Shown here: positions 33,166 to 44,137 of the stretch, one piece after another
Layout of the letters: each line of letters opens with the position of its first letter
Numbering within the stretch: the first letter of the stretch is position 1
Source of the DNA: Tenebrio molitor
Lineage: Eukaryota; Arthropoda; Insecta; Coleoptera; Tenebrionidae
NCBI RefSeq assembly: GCF_963966145.1
Contig: NC_091049.1
Location: forward strand, 6,076,001-6,140,000
Direction of reading: 5' to 3'
Length of the DNA stretch: 64,000 bases
Made by a program: the position numbers and the translations under genes
The notes under the pieces: generated by a model
What the model was told of the DNA's origin: nothing
What the model saw: only the letters and a program-made list of their open reading frames with translations
The model's database searches: none

Positions 33166-33425
33166 CGTGGAGGGAGAAAAGACTGGAGATGGCACTAATT
33201 CAAATAAGTGTACCGGCCCGCGAAAACTACAGAGTCATAAAAGGTTTCTGAATATAGACGCTAGGCCAATGGCTTCCTTCGCCTTCCTTCCAGGTGCATT
33301 GTGCTTCTTTATCTAGCGCATTGTGGACTAGGTCATAAAAGGTTGTTGCACGTGCTTTTAGAGGGTTCGGATTTTTAACATGGGAAGCATAGGAAATGCC
33401 ATCTCCAGTCTTTTCTCCCTCCACG
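33166..33425. mobile_element. 260-bp MITE with CGTGGAGGGAG ends
   Basis: Ends CGTGGAGGGAGAAAAGACTG and its inverse; 8-bp duplication ATCCGAGC (33,158-33,165; 33,426-33,433). Its two halves match the outer ends of the 45,772-50,554 element, in opposite orientation. Confidence 0.9.
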
Positions 33426-34109
33426 ATCCGAGCTTATTTTGGATACATTCTGGACTAGCAAAATACTAATAAATTAGAATTGCAAAAAAAACATGAAATC
33501 ATAACACAAGGTAGGTTAAAACAATTTATAACTTTAATATTTTTCTGCAAAGGAGTTTGTTCTGGATTGCACATTTCTCCTTTAATAAATCTGTTTTTTC
33601 TTGACAAATTTGTATTATCTAAAACTGGTTTCAGCGTTGCGGTTATTATCAGCTCGCAGATCTGATTTTTATGTACCAGACAAAATGAAAGTATTGGAAT
33701 TTCTAGCAAATGAGGGCCCATTATCTCAACCATTTGGTGGCATATACTCCGCAGAAATACTATTTACTTGAATTCATTTGGACGTCATTGGAACAGTTGG
33801 AATGATGAAAGACTTTACAGGATTTTGGGGTACAGAAATTTCAACCGGAGTTTCAGTGGGCAAAGTCTAAAAAACAAAAACATTAATAAGATGACAGTAA
33901 TTAATAACTGGAGGTCGAAAAATGAGAAGAGGAAGTTTTCTCATATTTCGTGGTTGACTTCGCTTCTATGTATATTTCATGTAGCAATAAACACCACAAC
34001 CCTTTTTTAATTATAGATACTTACAAAAATAGAAGGACAAGGAACAGCATCTTTACATAAGCGTCGTCTTTTGGGGTTTGTAATTATAAAGTCTTGTTGA
34101 AAATGCTGC

Positions 34110-34445
34110 TCACAAATTTCTGAGTAATCCGTAATTTTTGTAGTTTTTTATATTACAAATACAAATTAAAAGGTTGTGCTTATCATTGTCTCCATAAATT
34201 TGCTTCCCGCAAAACGTTTCAAAAGCTTCGAACCATTTTCGTCTTTGTTTCATATTGCTGCGAATTTCAAATAAGCGAACATCTTTTGCCCCACAAATGA
34301 AACACGCTTTTACCATTTCATGTAAAATAGAAGGGTAATATTTTAAATTGCCGCCAATATTGTAGCTTTGATTCGTTAATCGGCCACCGAGGGCGCGCAA
34401 TAAGGTTCTGCCTTCTTTTGTTTTATGGCCACTCTGCAGAAACAA
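34110..34445 (-). CDS. Possible THAP-like zinc-finger ORF of the 1.55-kb element
   Basis: A 111-codon open frame. From the internal Met it reads MVKACFICGAKDVRLFEIRS then KQRRKWFEAFETFCG, resembling the CxxC and basic-Trp parts of a THAP zinc finger, the DNA-binding domain of P-type transposases. The later CxxH half and any catalytic domain are missing. It probably is a remnant of the element's transposase gene; the 8-bp duplication agrees. Weak by itself. Confidence 0.4.
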   Translation of the reverse strand: MFLQSGHKTKEGRTLLRALGGRLTNQSYNIGGNLKYYPSILHEMVKACFICGAKDVRLFEIRSNMKQRRKWFEAFETFCGKQIYGDNDKHNLLICICNIKNYKNYGLLRNL

Positions 34446-34760
34446 TTATTATGTACATTGAAACGGCCTTATAAGCGTAGCTTTTTGATTCAGATGGCCT
34501 TGTATCGTTCATGGCCAACTTCATCTAGCTTCCGCTGCGCTCCATACGGCCGTAACATTATGCCAATTTTCACGCAATTTTCATTGTTGAAATTGATTCT
34601 ACTAATCTCAAAAAATCGTTTGGTAACTAGCCCCAACTAGCGGAGAAAAATGTTAATAACAATGATTGACGTTTCCTTCAAAAGTGTCATGAAGTTTCAA
34701 AAAGATATGAAAATCAAACGAAAATATGTAATAGTCTTGTAAAACTGGAAAATACATAAC

Positions 34761-34925
34761 TATCCCTCCGCCACCCGACGGCACGGCAATTTTGCCGGAG
34801 TACATACACTATTACGGATATTACTATCAAGTAATTGTGCAGTGCTTATCAACATAATTACCGGCGTCTCGCCTCCGCATTTTGACTTTGTTGTGTATTA
34901 TGTTCTGTGTCAATGTTAAGGAATT
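34761..34925. repeat. 165-bp dispersed repeat, copy within repeat copy 1
   Basis: It starts TATCCCTCCGCCACCCGACG, contains a GCACGGCAATTTTGCCGG hairpin and a GGCGTCTCGCCTCCGCATTT block, and ends GTCAATGTTAAGGAAT. Other copies lie at 40,501-40,665 (independent location) and 58,134-58,297 (in repeat copy 2). Confidence 0.8.
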
Positions 34926-34965
34926 TCCTCACGATATGACATGAGTACAATTATATACCTTTTTG

Positions 34966-36802
34966 AATTTCAACTACCAATGTGTTGTGATGAACCAAGT
35001 GGGTAAATTCAAATTTCCCACCAAGCGGCCATCTCATTTTTTTTTCTTTACCAACATACACAATGAAAAATAAAACCCGCGAAATTAAAAAAAAATGGCC
35101 AAGAGCGCGTGATCGTACTTAGTTAATTTCCCTACGTTGTGTTTTTTTTTTTAAATACAAATTAAACATTACCAGATTCGTTCCAACAGGGTTTGTGAAC
35201 CACACAGAAGAGTGCAAATAAAACAACACAATAATTAAAACCAGCTATTTATTCAAAGTTATGATTTTCGTTAACGCCGGGATTCATGAATAATAAACGT
35301 CTCGGGAGAGGGCACCCAAGTCTCCTCAAATGTGAGAAGACTACTCATTTAGAACTCTAGGAAAATGGTGAGCTCTGGCCATTCTCCCAGACCCCCGAAT
35401 GAGGCTCCGCTAAAACCTCTCCTGAAAATACGAACAAGTCCGAAGTGACAACGTGGACGGGACAGTTAGTAAGAATTGAGCAAAACTGATTTCATAAACA
35501 ACACAATTCAAATTCAGAAAAAACAGGAGGGTCATGTACATTACAAACAAAACAGTTACTTCGGACCGTTCGAGCGAGAGCGGGCACTAGGCGAGAACTT
35601 CAGCATGTTCTTTTTTTTTCTTTTCCAAGTTAATTTACAAAATACGGCAGATACGCTATAGAAGGAGTGAGTGGCTTTGGGTGGTCCGGAGGTCTGTGGT
35701 ACCTATCCTTACGACTTTATCATTTCCCGCCTACCCGTGATTTAGTGCTAAGGGGAAACATCCTAACTGCTTTACGTTAAGTAAACAAATTGAGGTACTC
35801 TAAGTTCATCGGTTGAGTTGAATATGACTATTTCAAAGCAAAAACAAACGACGCTTGTCAGGCTACACAGACTCAGGGAAAATAGACCTGATCACATTTC
35901 CGGAAGTGTGCCATGGAGCTCGAGTAAAACCCAGCATTCAACAAGTCCTGCCAAGCGTTAGGTTTTTGGGTCTCCCTTGGGGTGCAAATTTTATGAGGGC
36001 CGCGAGGTCGTGTTCAACGTTGGGAGGTTAGAGGAAAAACAGAACCCCTCAAGCAGAGAGACCCTCGCGGTAAGGTCAAGAATTTACATTTATAGCAAAC
36101 TGGAAAAAGCAAACAAAAAAAGAAACGCGACAAATATTTGTTGACAGAGCTATCTAAGAACACTTTCAAATTGGGATGGAAAAGTGGTAACAACCATTAA
36201 CACATACATAAAAACAAAAAAAAAAACATAGTCCGGTCGACCCTAGCATATTAGAGCCGGATCATCGACAAGAAGGGGGCGCCCTGAATAATATGGAGGG
36301 CGCCCCGGGACTAAATGTAGTAGATCCCTAGCTAAGGAAAACCCACGGATACACCTGAAATATAAAACATTTGGTTGCTACCGGGATGGAAAGTGTAAAC
36401 TTTGAAATTTTGATTAAAGTGTTGAACAATAACTAGGTACTTATCACACCAAAAGCGTCACCACAGACTAAAGATATATATTGGGTATATAGACAGCCCA
36501 CTCCTGCCAATAACAACATAAGTGGGTTTAGTTCTACCTTCGGTCGCTTTTCGCGTGGTCGCTAGCGTCGCCAAGGTTCTGTAAAATCGCGCCAAATTTG
36601 ATCTTTGTTTGAATGTCTGTTTTGTATGCAAATCTACAGTTTTACTCCGATTGTGATGAAATTTTGCACACTTGACCTTCAAAACAAGGGGAAAATTACT
36701 TTAAGCTGCGAGTAAAAGCTAGTATCAAAATAAAATAAAGAAAACAAAGAAATGTAGACAATAATTAGTATTGTTATAAAACCGTATTACAAATACAAGA
36801 TA
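34966..36802. other. Unassigned stretch, partly higher in GC
   Basis: 35,250-36,400 has a different base composition and codon-poor, stop-rich frames. It contains a strong GC hairpin at 36,276-36,306 (GGGGCGCCC paired with GGGCGCCCC around a 13-base loop). Structured words such as CTCGGGAGAGGGCACCC and GGGTCTCCCTTGGGGTGC suggest an untranslated or LTR-type part of an unrecognised retroelement, but I found no paired terminal repeats and no coding domain. Confidence 0.35.
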
Positions 36803-36810
36803 CATAATAC

Positions 36811-37361
36811 CGTCGTCCGCGCCGATAATAACAAGTCGTGCCATTCGACGTGAAATGGCCACCAGAGGCACTTGGATCAGTTGGATCGCGAATGAATGGA
36901 AACTGTAATAACTACGGAAGGTTTACAACTAGAATAAATGTCAACCATTAATTCGTCATTGATTATCAAAATAACAATAAATACAATAAGAACTTCAATC
37001 ATAATCGGTGCAAATCATTTTGTAATATTAATTTGTGTTCGCGAGAAACAGCTAGACATAAAAAGGGTTTGAAACTCGAATAAGTATCAATTGTCATTGA
37101 TTGTCAAAATAACAAATACAATAAGAACTTCAATGACAATAATGCAAATCATTTTGTGATATCAATTTGTATTCGCTAGAAACAGCTAGACATTTAAATT
37201 TTGACAATTTGAATAAATTTTTCCTTCTGTAATTTCTGTAATACTATTACAGTTTCCCATAACGCGCGAGGTGGTGACATCTACCGATATTTTGACTTTT
37301 TTCCGGACGCAGAGTTTTGAGCGATTGGCACGACTTGTTATTACGATCAGCGCAGACGACG
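36811..37361. mobile_element. 551-bp MITE with CGTCGTCYGCGC ends
   Basis: Left CGTCGTCCGCGCCGATAATA and right its inverse (CGTCGTCTGCGCTGATCGTA), then a shared ACAAGTCGTGCCA. The inside has two ~130-bp direct repeats (36,940-37,060 and 37,090-37,190; AACAGCTAGACAT ends each). CATAATAC lies immediately left (36,803-36,810) and right (37,362-37,369): an 8-bp duplication. Confidence 0.85.
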
Positions 37362-37369
37362 CATAATAC

Positions 37370-38032
37370 TAGGGATGGGCCAAACTGTTATTTTCTGGTA
37401 ACAGGTACAATCTGTTTCTGTTATTTTAAAATAACAGTTATTTTTAACAGGTTCAAAATAACAGTTGGTTTACTAACGCTCTGCTCTGTTTTTATTTACA
37501 TTTATATTTCTTAATAAAATATTATTTTTCGTTTTTATTTGGAAATGCTTAATTTATTTTCAGAGCGATTATAATATTCCGCAATGCCACACTCAAACAC
37601 GCAGTAACAGTCCAGTATTCACTATTCAATGAGAAATGAGATACATATTATTATAGGTACCACTTATGTCATTTTCCACAACTATTGTTTTTCAACCAAT
37701 CACAGCTTCGAATATTCAAATCGATTGTCGATTATTGGGCTAGACGTTGTCTGCTCTGCAGCTCTGCTCTCTGCTTTTGTTGCGTTGCCTGTTATTTTTA
37801 TACTCTGGTTTTCTGCTTCAGTACCTGTTTACGACATTTCAACTGCGACTCGACTTGTGTCGACTGGTGCCGATGTGATTGTAGTGTTCTGTTCTCTGCT
37901 GTGTGATGCGGATGTTTTTATCAAACTGTTATTTTCTAACCTGTTACTTCTAAAAACGAATAACAGGTGGCAACTGCTACAACTAAATAACTGTTGTAAA
38001 ATAACAGGTTGCTAAATAACAACACATCCCTA
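37370..38032. mobile_element. 663-bp hAT-type MITE with TAGGGATG ends
   Basis: Left TAGGGATGGGC, right inverse (CACATCCCTA). Internal arms are rich in CTGTTATTTTA/TAACAG words. The 8-bp duplication is again CATAATAC (37,362-37,369 and 38,033-38,040). The ends and the duplication length fit hAT. No transposase. Confidence 0.85.
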
Positions 38033-38040
38033 CATAATAC

Positions 38041-38474
38041 AATTAATATAAAAATATCGGTCTCGTTGGTACACATTTTAAATCGGATTCACCTCTACTT
38101 CAATCCGTCAGTTGAACGGCAACAGACAGGTCGGGACTCGGAAAATGGTCAGTTGGGACTATCTGGAGATTTGGATTGTTCATCGAAATGTATATCACAA
38201 ACCCGATAATATTTTTGCAGCCAGAATTTTAACCATCAGCTCTTCTCTGGCGATGGCAATTGCAACGCACCATTTTCTATACATTTATAACAAAGAAAAT
38301 TTGCAGCTCTTATTACACATATTATTTAGTTGTTTTATATCACAACTATGATTTTAACCTCACAATTTACCAAATGTGTAACTAACAGCTCACACCTCTC
38401 CCCACAACTCAAGTCCAAAGTGGTAGAACCAGTAGCGACAGAAGGCTTGATTTGCGAACGTGTCCCTTATTGAC
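38041..38474. other. Spacer, no gene seen
   Basis: Only short frames without domains. Confidence 0.4.
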
Positions 38475-38836
38475 CACGGCTTCCTAGATTAATAAGAGTC
38501 GAAGCCTCTAATACGGCTGGTCGAGTTCCTTGAACTGTCTGTTCCTTCAAAAGCCAAAAGTATAGTAGCGCCCTCTACCAAAAAACGAATATTTTTTTAA
38601 TTAAATGAATGAAAAATCGTATTAATGTTTTTTTTTCTATCAATAATCTACTTTTTGAAGTAGTGTATGTAACATACAAATTACGATTCTTTTTAAAATG
38701 AGATTTGTACGCGGTTAAGCAGCCAAATACACAAATGTATAGTGGCGCCCTCTCAGGAACAGAAAAAATGCTTGCAACTGATGAACTCGACCAGCCGTAT
38801 TAGAGGCTTCGACTCTTATTAATCTAGGAAGCCGTG
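38475..38836. mobile_element. 362-bp MITE with CACGGCTTCC ends
   Basis: About 54 bases at each end (CACGGCTTCCTAGATTAATA, then AGAGTCGAAGCCTCTAATACGG...) are inverted copies. TTATTGAC flanks both sides (38,467-38,474; 38,837-38,844), an 8-bp duplication. Non-coding. Confidence 0.9.
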
Positions 38837-38974
38837 TTATTGACATACTACCCAAACCGTCACTTCCAAGGTCACTTCTCAAATATGAATAGGCAACTTC
38901 TTATACATAAAAATTACACATATTTGCGCGACATCTAATGAAATCTTACGAAACTAAATATTAATTTTCCAGTG

Positions 38975-39660
38975 ATAGGGTGGGGTTTACCTGATTTGAA
39001 ATGGTCGAAAAACGCAACAGATGAAGGCAGGGTCCTTTTTTTATTTGAAAGATACGTCTTTCCTCCAGGGCCCCATACTTTTCTTTTTCCGATTTCATTA
39101 TAAATAACAATAAAATAAATTGCAATTTGAGGACCATCCAGGAAGCTGTAACACTAAAACCTAATTCGAAATTAACAACCTCGGAAATTGAATTTTAAAG
39201 CGTTTGGTGTCATCACCGTGCTTCCAAAAGAATCACAGATCTTATTATACATAAACATACGTACGTACGATTTTGCCACTAAATTCACATTTGAACGTTT
39301 ATTTGGGAAACGAAAATATCTAAAAGCTTAGTAATGAAATTTGCTGATTAACTACACCTTCTGGCAGGTACTTACGAATTTCAGGTAAAAGTAGGCCAAC
39401 TGAAAAGCCATTTATTTCGTTTCAAACATTTCAAATAATGCAACCCAATATACACGAATTATGAAATTTTCATCAGGTAAACCCTACCCTTAAGGGCAGT
39501 TTATAGAAAGAGAATTAAATATTTAATTCGAATTAAATTTTAATGCGTGATTAACCCATGAATCCGAAACTTCAATTGGTTCAATCTGATAACCTGTTCA
39601 GTTAATCTAGCATTTGATTACGATTAGCTTAATTTCGTTATAAACTGGCCCTAAGGGCCA
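38975..39660. mobile_element. Two adjacent MITE-like inverted-repeat units
   Basis: First, AGGGTGGGGTTTACCTGAT near 38,984 is inverted near 39,472 (ATCAGGTAAACCCTACCCT). Directly after, AAGGGCAGTTTATAG near 39,491 is inverted near 39,640 (TTATAAACTGGCCCT). Both units lack coding sequence. Boundaries are approximate. Confidence 0.6.
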
Positions 39661-40010
39661 GTTTTGGGGTATTAGTATTAGACTGTGGTATTAGTAAATG
39701 CTAAAGGTGTTTGCATGTACCTGCGGGCATTTCGGCGCCCAGATTGCCCTTCGGTGCCCCGGATTACCTCACCACGGAACTTGAAGTGGTGCACTTCAAG
39801 TGAAGCGCCAGCAAAGCATTCTGCGAAACGCAGCACGTCATGGCACGAGGCAGCGAGATCTTCCACGAAAAGCTACTTTGCTGATCCAAAACATAGTCCA
39901 AAACTAGGACAGGAGCACGCCCAATGAACGCCCATATAAAAGGAGCTGAGATGACGATGTATTATTATTCTCTTAACTCTGATTAAAGAAGTTGCTATTC
40001 CAGTGTTAAT
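39660..40010 (+). promoter_or_regulatory. LTR-like or promoter-like segment with TATA box
   Basis: A GC-richer block (39,720-39,930) ends in a TATAAAAGG box at 39,935, followed after ~30 bases by an AT-rich transcript-like stretch. The layout resembles U3-R of a solo LTR, or a host promoter. No paired LTR, integrase or downstream gene was recognised. Confidence 0.3.
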
Positions 40011-40500
40011 TTTTAATCCAACCCCGGAGCTCAAAGTAAAACAAAAGCTCATATACCTATTATCTCAAAATCGTCACCAGCTCTTTGTGTCTAAACGCTC
40101 ATTCATAATTCACCTAGAGTTCTTGCAAGTTCGGTAGCAAAAATTGCAACATTAGTGTCTATGTTATTGTGATTTCAGTAATCTTAAGTGCAATATATAT
40201 TAACTTTAATGTAGAGTACAACAATTAATCACGGACCACACAATATGGATAAAACAAGGCGCCGTTATTGTAGTGCTACAGTGTAAAAACAATACTCTTA
40301 ATTGTAATTACAGTTTCTTTCGCTTCCCAAAGGAACCAGAAAGGTAAGTACCTACCTACCTAATGTATAATTACTATGTAGCAAAATATAACAAAAAAAA
40401 AAAAAAACTGCTCCCACTTTACAGGGTAGCTAACAAGTATGGATACGGTTCAATATGTTCAAAACGATTGATCAGAACTGTTTGAACTTTGGAATATAGT

Positions 40501-40665
40501 ATATCCCACCTCCACCCGGCGGCACGGCAATTTTGCCGGAGTACATACACTATTACGGATAATACTATCAAGTAATAGTGCAGTGCTTATCAACATAATT
40601 ACCGGCGTCTCGCCTCCGCATTTTGACTTTTTTGTGTTTTATGTTCTGTGTCAATGTTAAGGAAT
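40501..40665. repeat. 165-bp dispersed repeat in the P-element intron
   Basis: Nearly identical to 34,761-34,925 and 58,134-58,297 but with unrelated flanks, so these 165 bp are the mobile unit or a recombining core. It lies inside the intron that separates the two THAP exons. Confidence 0.75.
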
Positions 40666-40734
40666 AGTTATAACTATTGACATTTTATCATGTAAGATTT
40701 TGTTCAATTTTACACCAAATAATGATGAATATCG

Positions 40735-41433
40735 ATAATCCGTTTATTCGAGTCGCACTTATCCGAGATCCAAACTTGGATCCATAATCTTTTCAATTTT
40801 TCGTATTATGCGAGATTGCTTAAAAATTAACCGCATTATCCAAGGTTGAAATCCGGGAATTGACAATTATTTCACAAAATATGTCAGTATAATTATGTTT
40901 ACTTTAATAATAATTGTTTATAAAAGCATGCTATGCATTTCTATTATCACATAGAGATATTTTCATATTTGGTGGCGGAAACAAAAGACAGAAATGTCAC
41001 AAATTTGTATTGTCAGTGTCAAATTTCTCAAAGACGTTCGTGATTTCGACAGAAATGCAGCAAATTGGAAATAAGAAAGTCATTCATCGTCGAACTAGAG
41101 AAATAATTTGTAATACGTTTGATTATATGAGAATAACTTTTCCTTTTGAAGCACTGACAAAAATTGGTTTCCTTAAAATTTGTTTTTTCAATCTATTTAG
41201 CGAAAATTTAAATTTACCTAGACATTCCTTTTTACGGCGTTTATGAGAAATTTGACACTGACAATACATTTTTGTGACATTTCTCAGTCTTTTGTTTCCG
41301 CCACCAAATATGAAAATATCTCTAGCATATTTACATCCTACAAAAAGTTACCTAGTTCTGGATTATCCGAGTTTTCATTATCTGAGGTAAGGTTCAGCTC
41401 ACGTTACCTCGGATAATCGAGACTCTTCTGTAA
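40735..41433. mobile_element. Degenerate Tigger/pogo-like MITE in the P-element intron
   Basis: Words such as GATAATCCGTTTATTCGAGT and CTTATCCGAGATCC on the left face inverted GGATTATCCGAG and CCTCGGATAATCGAGAC on the right. Ends are diverged, so limits are approximate. A fresher MITE is nested inside it. Confidence 0.55.
40952..41324. mobile_element. 373-bp MITE (TAGAGATATTTTCATA ends) nested in the Tigger-like MITE
   Basis: TAGAGATATTTTCATATTTG, GTGGCGGAAACAAAAGAC and on to the GTGTCAAATTTCTC block are mirrored at the right end, ~90 matched bases per arm. A TA target is plausible. Confidence 0.8.
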
Positions 41434-41786
41434 TAACAAGTATTTAAATTTGTTTTTACCAGTGTATAAATGCAACATTATAGACGTGCATAACACGGAA
41501 TTATTTTGCAGGTTCAAACTGTGGGCTTTGTCTTGCGGACGCAGGGACTTAATAAATAAACCTAACATTTATCATCGAAATTACCAACTGTGTGCATGTC
41601 ATTTTGAAAACAAAATGTTTTCCAATCCGCAAAAATCGAGACTTGTATTTGATGCATTGCCCACAAACCGGTTACGAGGTAAATTTGGAACCAAAGTAAA
41701 AGAGCGTTAATCAACCTAATGATAAACGTTTATAACTTGTAGGTACAATTAGAAGTCCTTATAGTTCAACACCACCACACCGCTTT

Positions 41787-41951
41787 ACATCTCAACGCGA
41801 AGTATCGCCAAAACCTTCTACATCTCAACGCGAAGTATCGCCACAGCCCTCTTCATCTGAACGCAAAGTATCGCCGCAGCCCTCTTCATCTGAACGCGAA
41901 GTATCGCCACGTCCCTCCACATCTCTAGGCGAAGTAACACCACGGCCATCC
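41787..41951 (+). repeat. 33-bp coding minisatellite, five units
   Basis: Five in-frame units of 33 bp (ACATCTCAACGCGAAGTATC...) encode an 11-residue repeat of the form TSQREVSPxPS. The array joins the THAP domain to the P transposase core, so it is a disordered, length-variable linker. Confidence 0.85.
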
Positions 41952-44137
41952 ACATCACGTTACTACGCGACTGTTGGTGGAGTTTCCTTGCCGATGGGAA
42001 CCAGCGTCAGCACACAGACAGGGTTGACGTTGTCATCCAGTACTCCCAGAAAACAAGATCTCCGGCGCCAGCTAAGAAGAGAAAGAGAAACATCAGGTGA
42101 GGAGGAAGATGGTGATGTCGCAAAATTTTGCTTATTATGTGATAAGTTGTCACCACAAAACTTAGCGGGAATTGTAAAAATGCAAGTAATTAATAAGAAC
42201 GCCCCCACGTTCCGGAGATATTCCAGGGAGTATAAGCAATTCGCAATTACCTTGTTTTTTCTGTCACCGATGGCGTATCGTTTTTTAAGAACCACGTTTT
42301 TATTGCCAACGGTTCGTACCTTGCAGCGAATGACTGAGAAAATTCAAATCAACCCTGGACTGAGTCGAGTGGTTTTTGACATATTAAAAATTAAATCCAA
42401 GAGTCTAGGTGACGAGGGAAAAGATTGTGTCCTATGTGCAGATGAGATGAATATAAAAGGACATCTATTCTATGACATTGGAGCAGATGAAATTGTAGGT
42501 TTCCAACAGCTTGGTGCGTCTAAAGACTATTTGCCGGCCAATAATGTACTGGCAATAATGGCTCGAGGCATATTTGAAAATTGGAAACAGCCTTTGGCGT
42601 ATGTTTTTTTAAATACTTCATGTAACGTAGAGCAACTCAAAATTTTGTTATTTGAGGTAATTGATAATTTACGCAGTCTTGGTTTTCGAGTTCGAGGCTT
42701 CATATCTGACGTGAGGTCTAATTTTGTAAATTTATCCAAACTTCTAAATGTAACAATAGATGCACCATTTTTTTACACGGACGTCCTCGAACAAACGATG
42801 AAAATCTATTATTTTTTCGATATATGCCACTTACTTAAAGCATTGCGAAATAATTTTTTAAAATATCTTTTCATTTTAGAATGCGGCCAAATTATAGATG
42901 CAAATTACTTGCATCAGTTTTTTGAAAGGGATCAAGGTCGAAATTTACGCCTTGCGCCAAAGTTAACAAGAGTTCATTTACATCCTGGTGCTTTTGACAA
43001 AATGAAAGTAAAATTAGCAGCACAACTATTCAGTAACCAAGTGGCTACCGGCATGGAAACGGAATTGTCAACGAATTTATTGCCAGCATCGGCATTTCCA
43101 ACAATAGATTTCATTTCCAATATTAACAGTTTGTTCGATATTTTAAATTCCACGGGCAACATAGACACAGACGAAAGAAATTATAAAAACATATTCAAGG
43201 GAGCCGATTACCAAATTCAACATTTACAAAAGATGTTAAATTTGTTTGCAACCGTTAAAGTAGAAGATAGATCGGGAAAAGATGTGACACAAAGAATTAA
43301 ATCATTACACTGCTGGCAACTTACCATCAAAAACATGACATCGTTGCATCAGGATGTAAATGAACCTCTTATTACACGTCGATTAAATCAAGACTTTGTC
43401 GAAAATTTTTTTGGGACAGTTCGTAAACAAAGTGGGAATTGTTACAATCCCACACCTATTCAATTTAAGAGAGCATTTAAAAAATTATTTTGCATGAAAT
43501 ATGTATTTACAACACAACCCACAAGGGAACTGTGACAATGATTTGGCTTCTGTGCTAAGCGCTATTGAAAATATGCCGCATTTAGCTCAAACAAAAACTA
43601 CCTATTGCCCAAATTGTTAACAGAGCACAACTTCCACAACAACCTTTAGAAATCGATTCGACTGATTATCGTAATATAGAAATTGGCGAACAAAATGTTC
43701 TGCGCTATATATGCGGGTACTTAATTTCCAAATGTTTAAAAAAACACACGTGTCAAATATGTCTGGATTATGCCAACGCTTGTGGTGAACTATCGGAAGA
43801 TACCCTATTATGTAATTTTAGGGCATACAATACCGCCACAACTTTTGGCAATTTAAAAATGCCACATGAGCATTTTGCTTTTTATGTAGCGCAGTTGGAA
43901 AATAAATTTTCAAGTAATGCATTTAAGAACAATTCTATACAGGACAGGGTCGGTTCCAAAATTAAAGATGAGCTTTCTACAGTTGTTTTTGAACATCCAT
44001 GCACTGACTTTCCATCTAACTATTTGCTAGCTTTATTTACGAGAATGCGAATTTTCTATACCTTAAAATATCATAATAAAGAGACTAATAAAAAACCTAT
44101 AAAGCAACGAAGATTGATAATTTTTTCAAATTTATAA

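Larger units (their letters stand above)
32951..34502. mobile_element. 1.55-kb element with 46-bp TIRs and 8-bp target duplication
   Basis: Left CAAGGCCATCTGAATCAAAA (46 bases in all) is perfectly inverted at 34,457-34,502. TATCGTTC flanks both ends (32,943-32,950; 34,503-34,510), and the other repeat copy has this site once at about 57,880. The 8-bp duplication fits hAT or P elements. It carries a minus-strand THAP-like ORF and a nested 260-bp MITE. Confidence 0.9.
30691..34962 (+). repeat. Copy 1 of a 2.4-kb repeat, interrupted by two elements
   Basis: Segments 30,691-30,783, 31,560-31,890, 31,930-32,950 and 34,511-34,962 match 55,886-58,338 in the same order at very high identity. Interruptions in copy 1 are elements at 30,784-31,552 and 32,951-34,502, both with target duplications. 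Copy 1 also carries an extra ~28 bases near 32,790 between two ATGGTGTCAAC words. The repeat is non-coding on inspection; I could not define terminal repeats of its own. Confidence 0.85.
40245..44137 (+). pseudogene. P-element transposase with THAP domain, decayed
   Basis: Exon 1 (to 40,343; 1-base shift inside) gives the first THAP half, CKNNTLNCNYSFFRFPKEPE. A 1.17-kb intron filled with repeats follows. Exon 2 (41,512-41,678) gives FKLWALSCGRRDL and NYQLCACHFENKMF...ALPT, completing the C2CH finger in phase. Exon 3 (from 41,743) has a 33-bp coding minisatellite, then the P transposase core over 515 codons: LCADEMNIK, a GFISDVRSNF block and NQDFVENFFGTVR, the usual acidic sites. A stop at 43,535 and two frameshifts break the C-terminus, which can still be read to 44,137 (RYICGYLISKCLKKHTC, MPHEHFAFY). 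P transposases cut and paste DNA using GTP. I found no clear terminal repeats. Confidence 0.85.

Noticed and set aside
36276..36306. Rho-independent terminator-like GC hairpin
   Set aside because: There is no following T-run and no bacterial gene; the window is eukaryotic.
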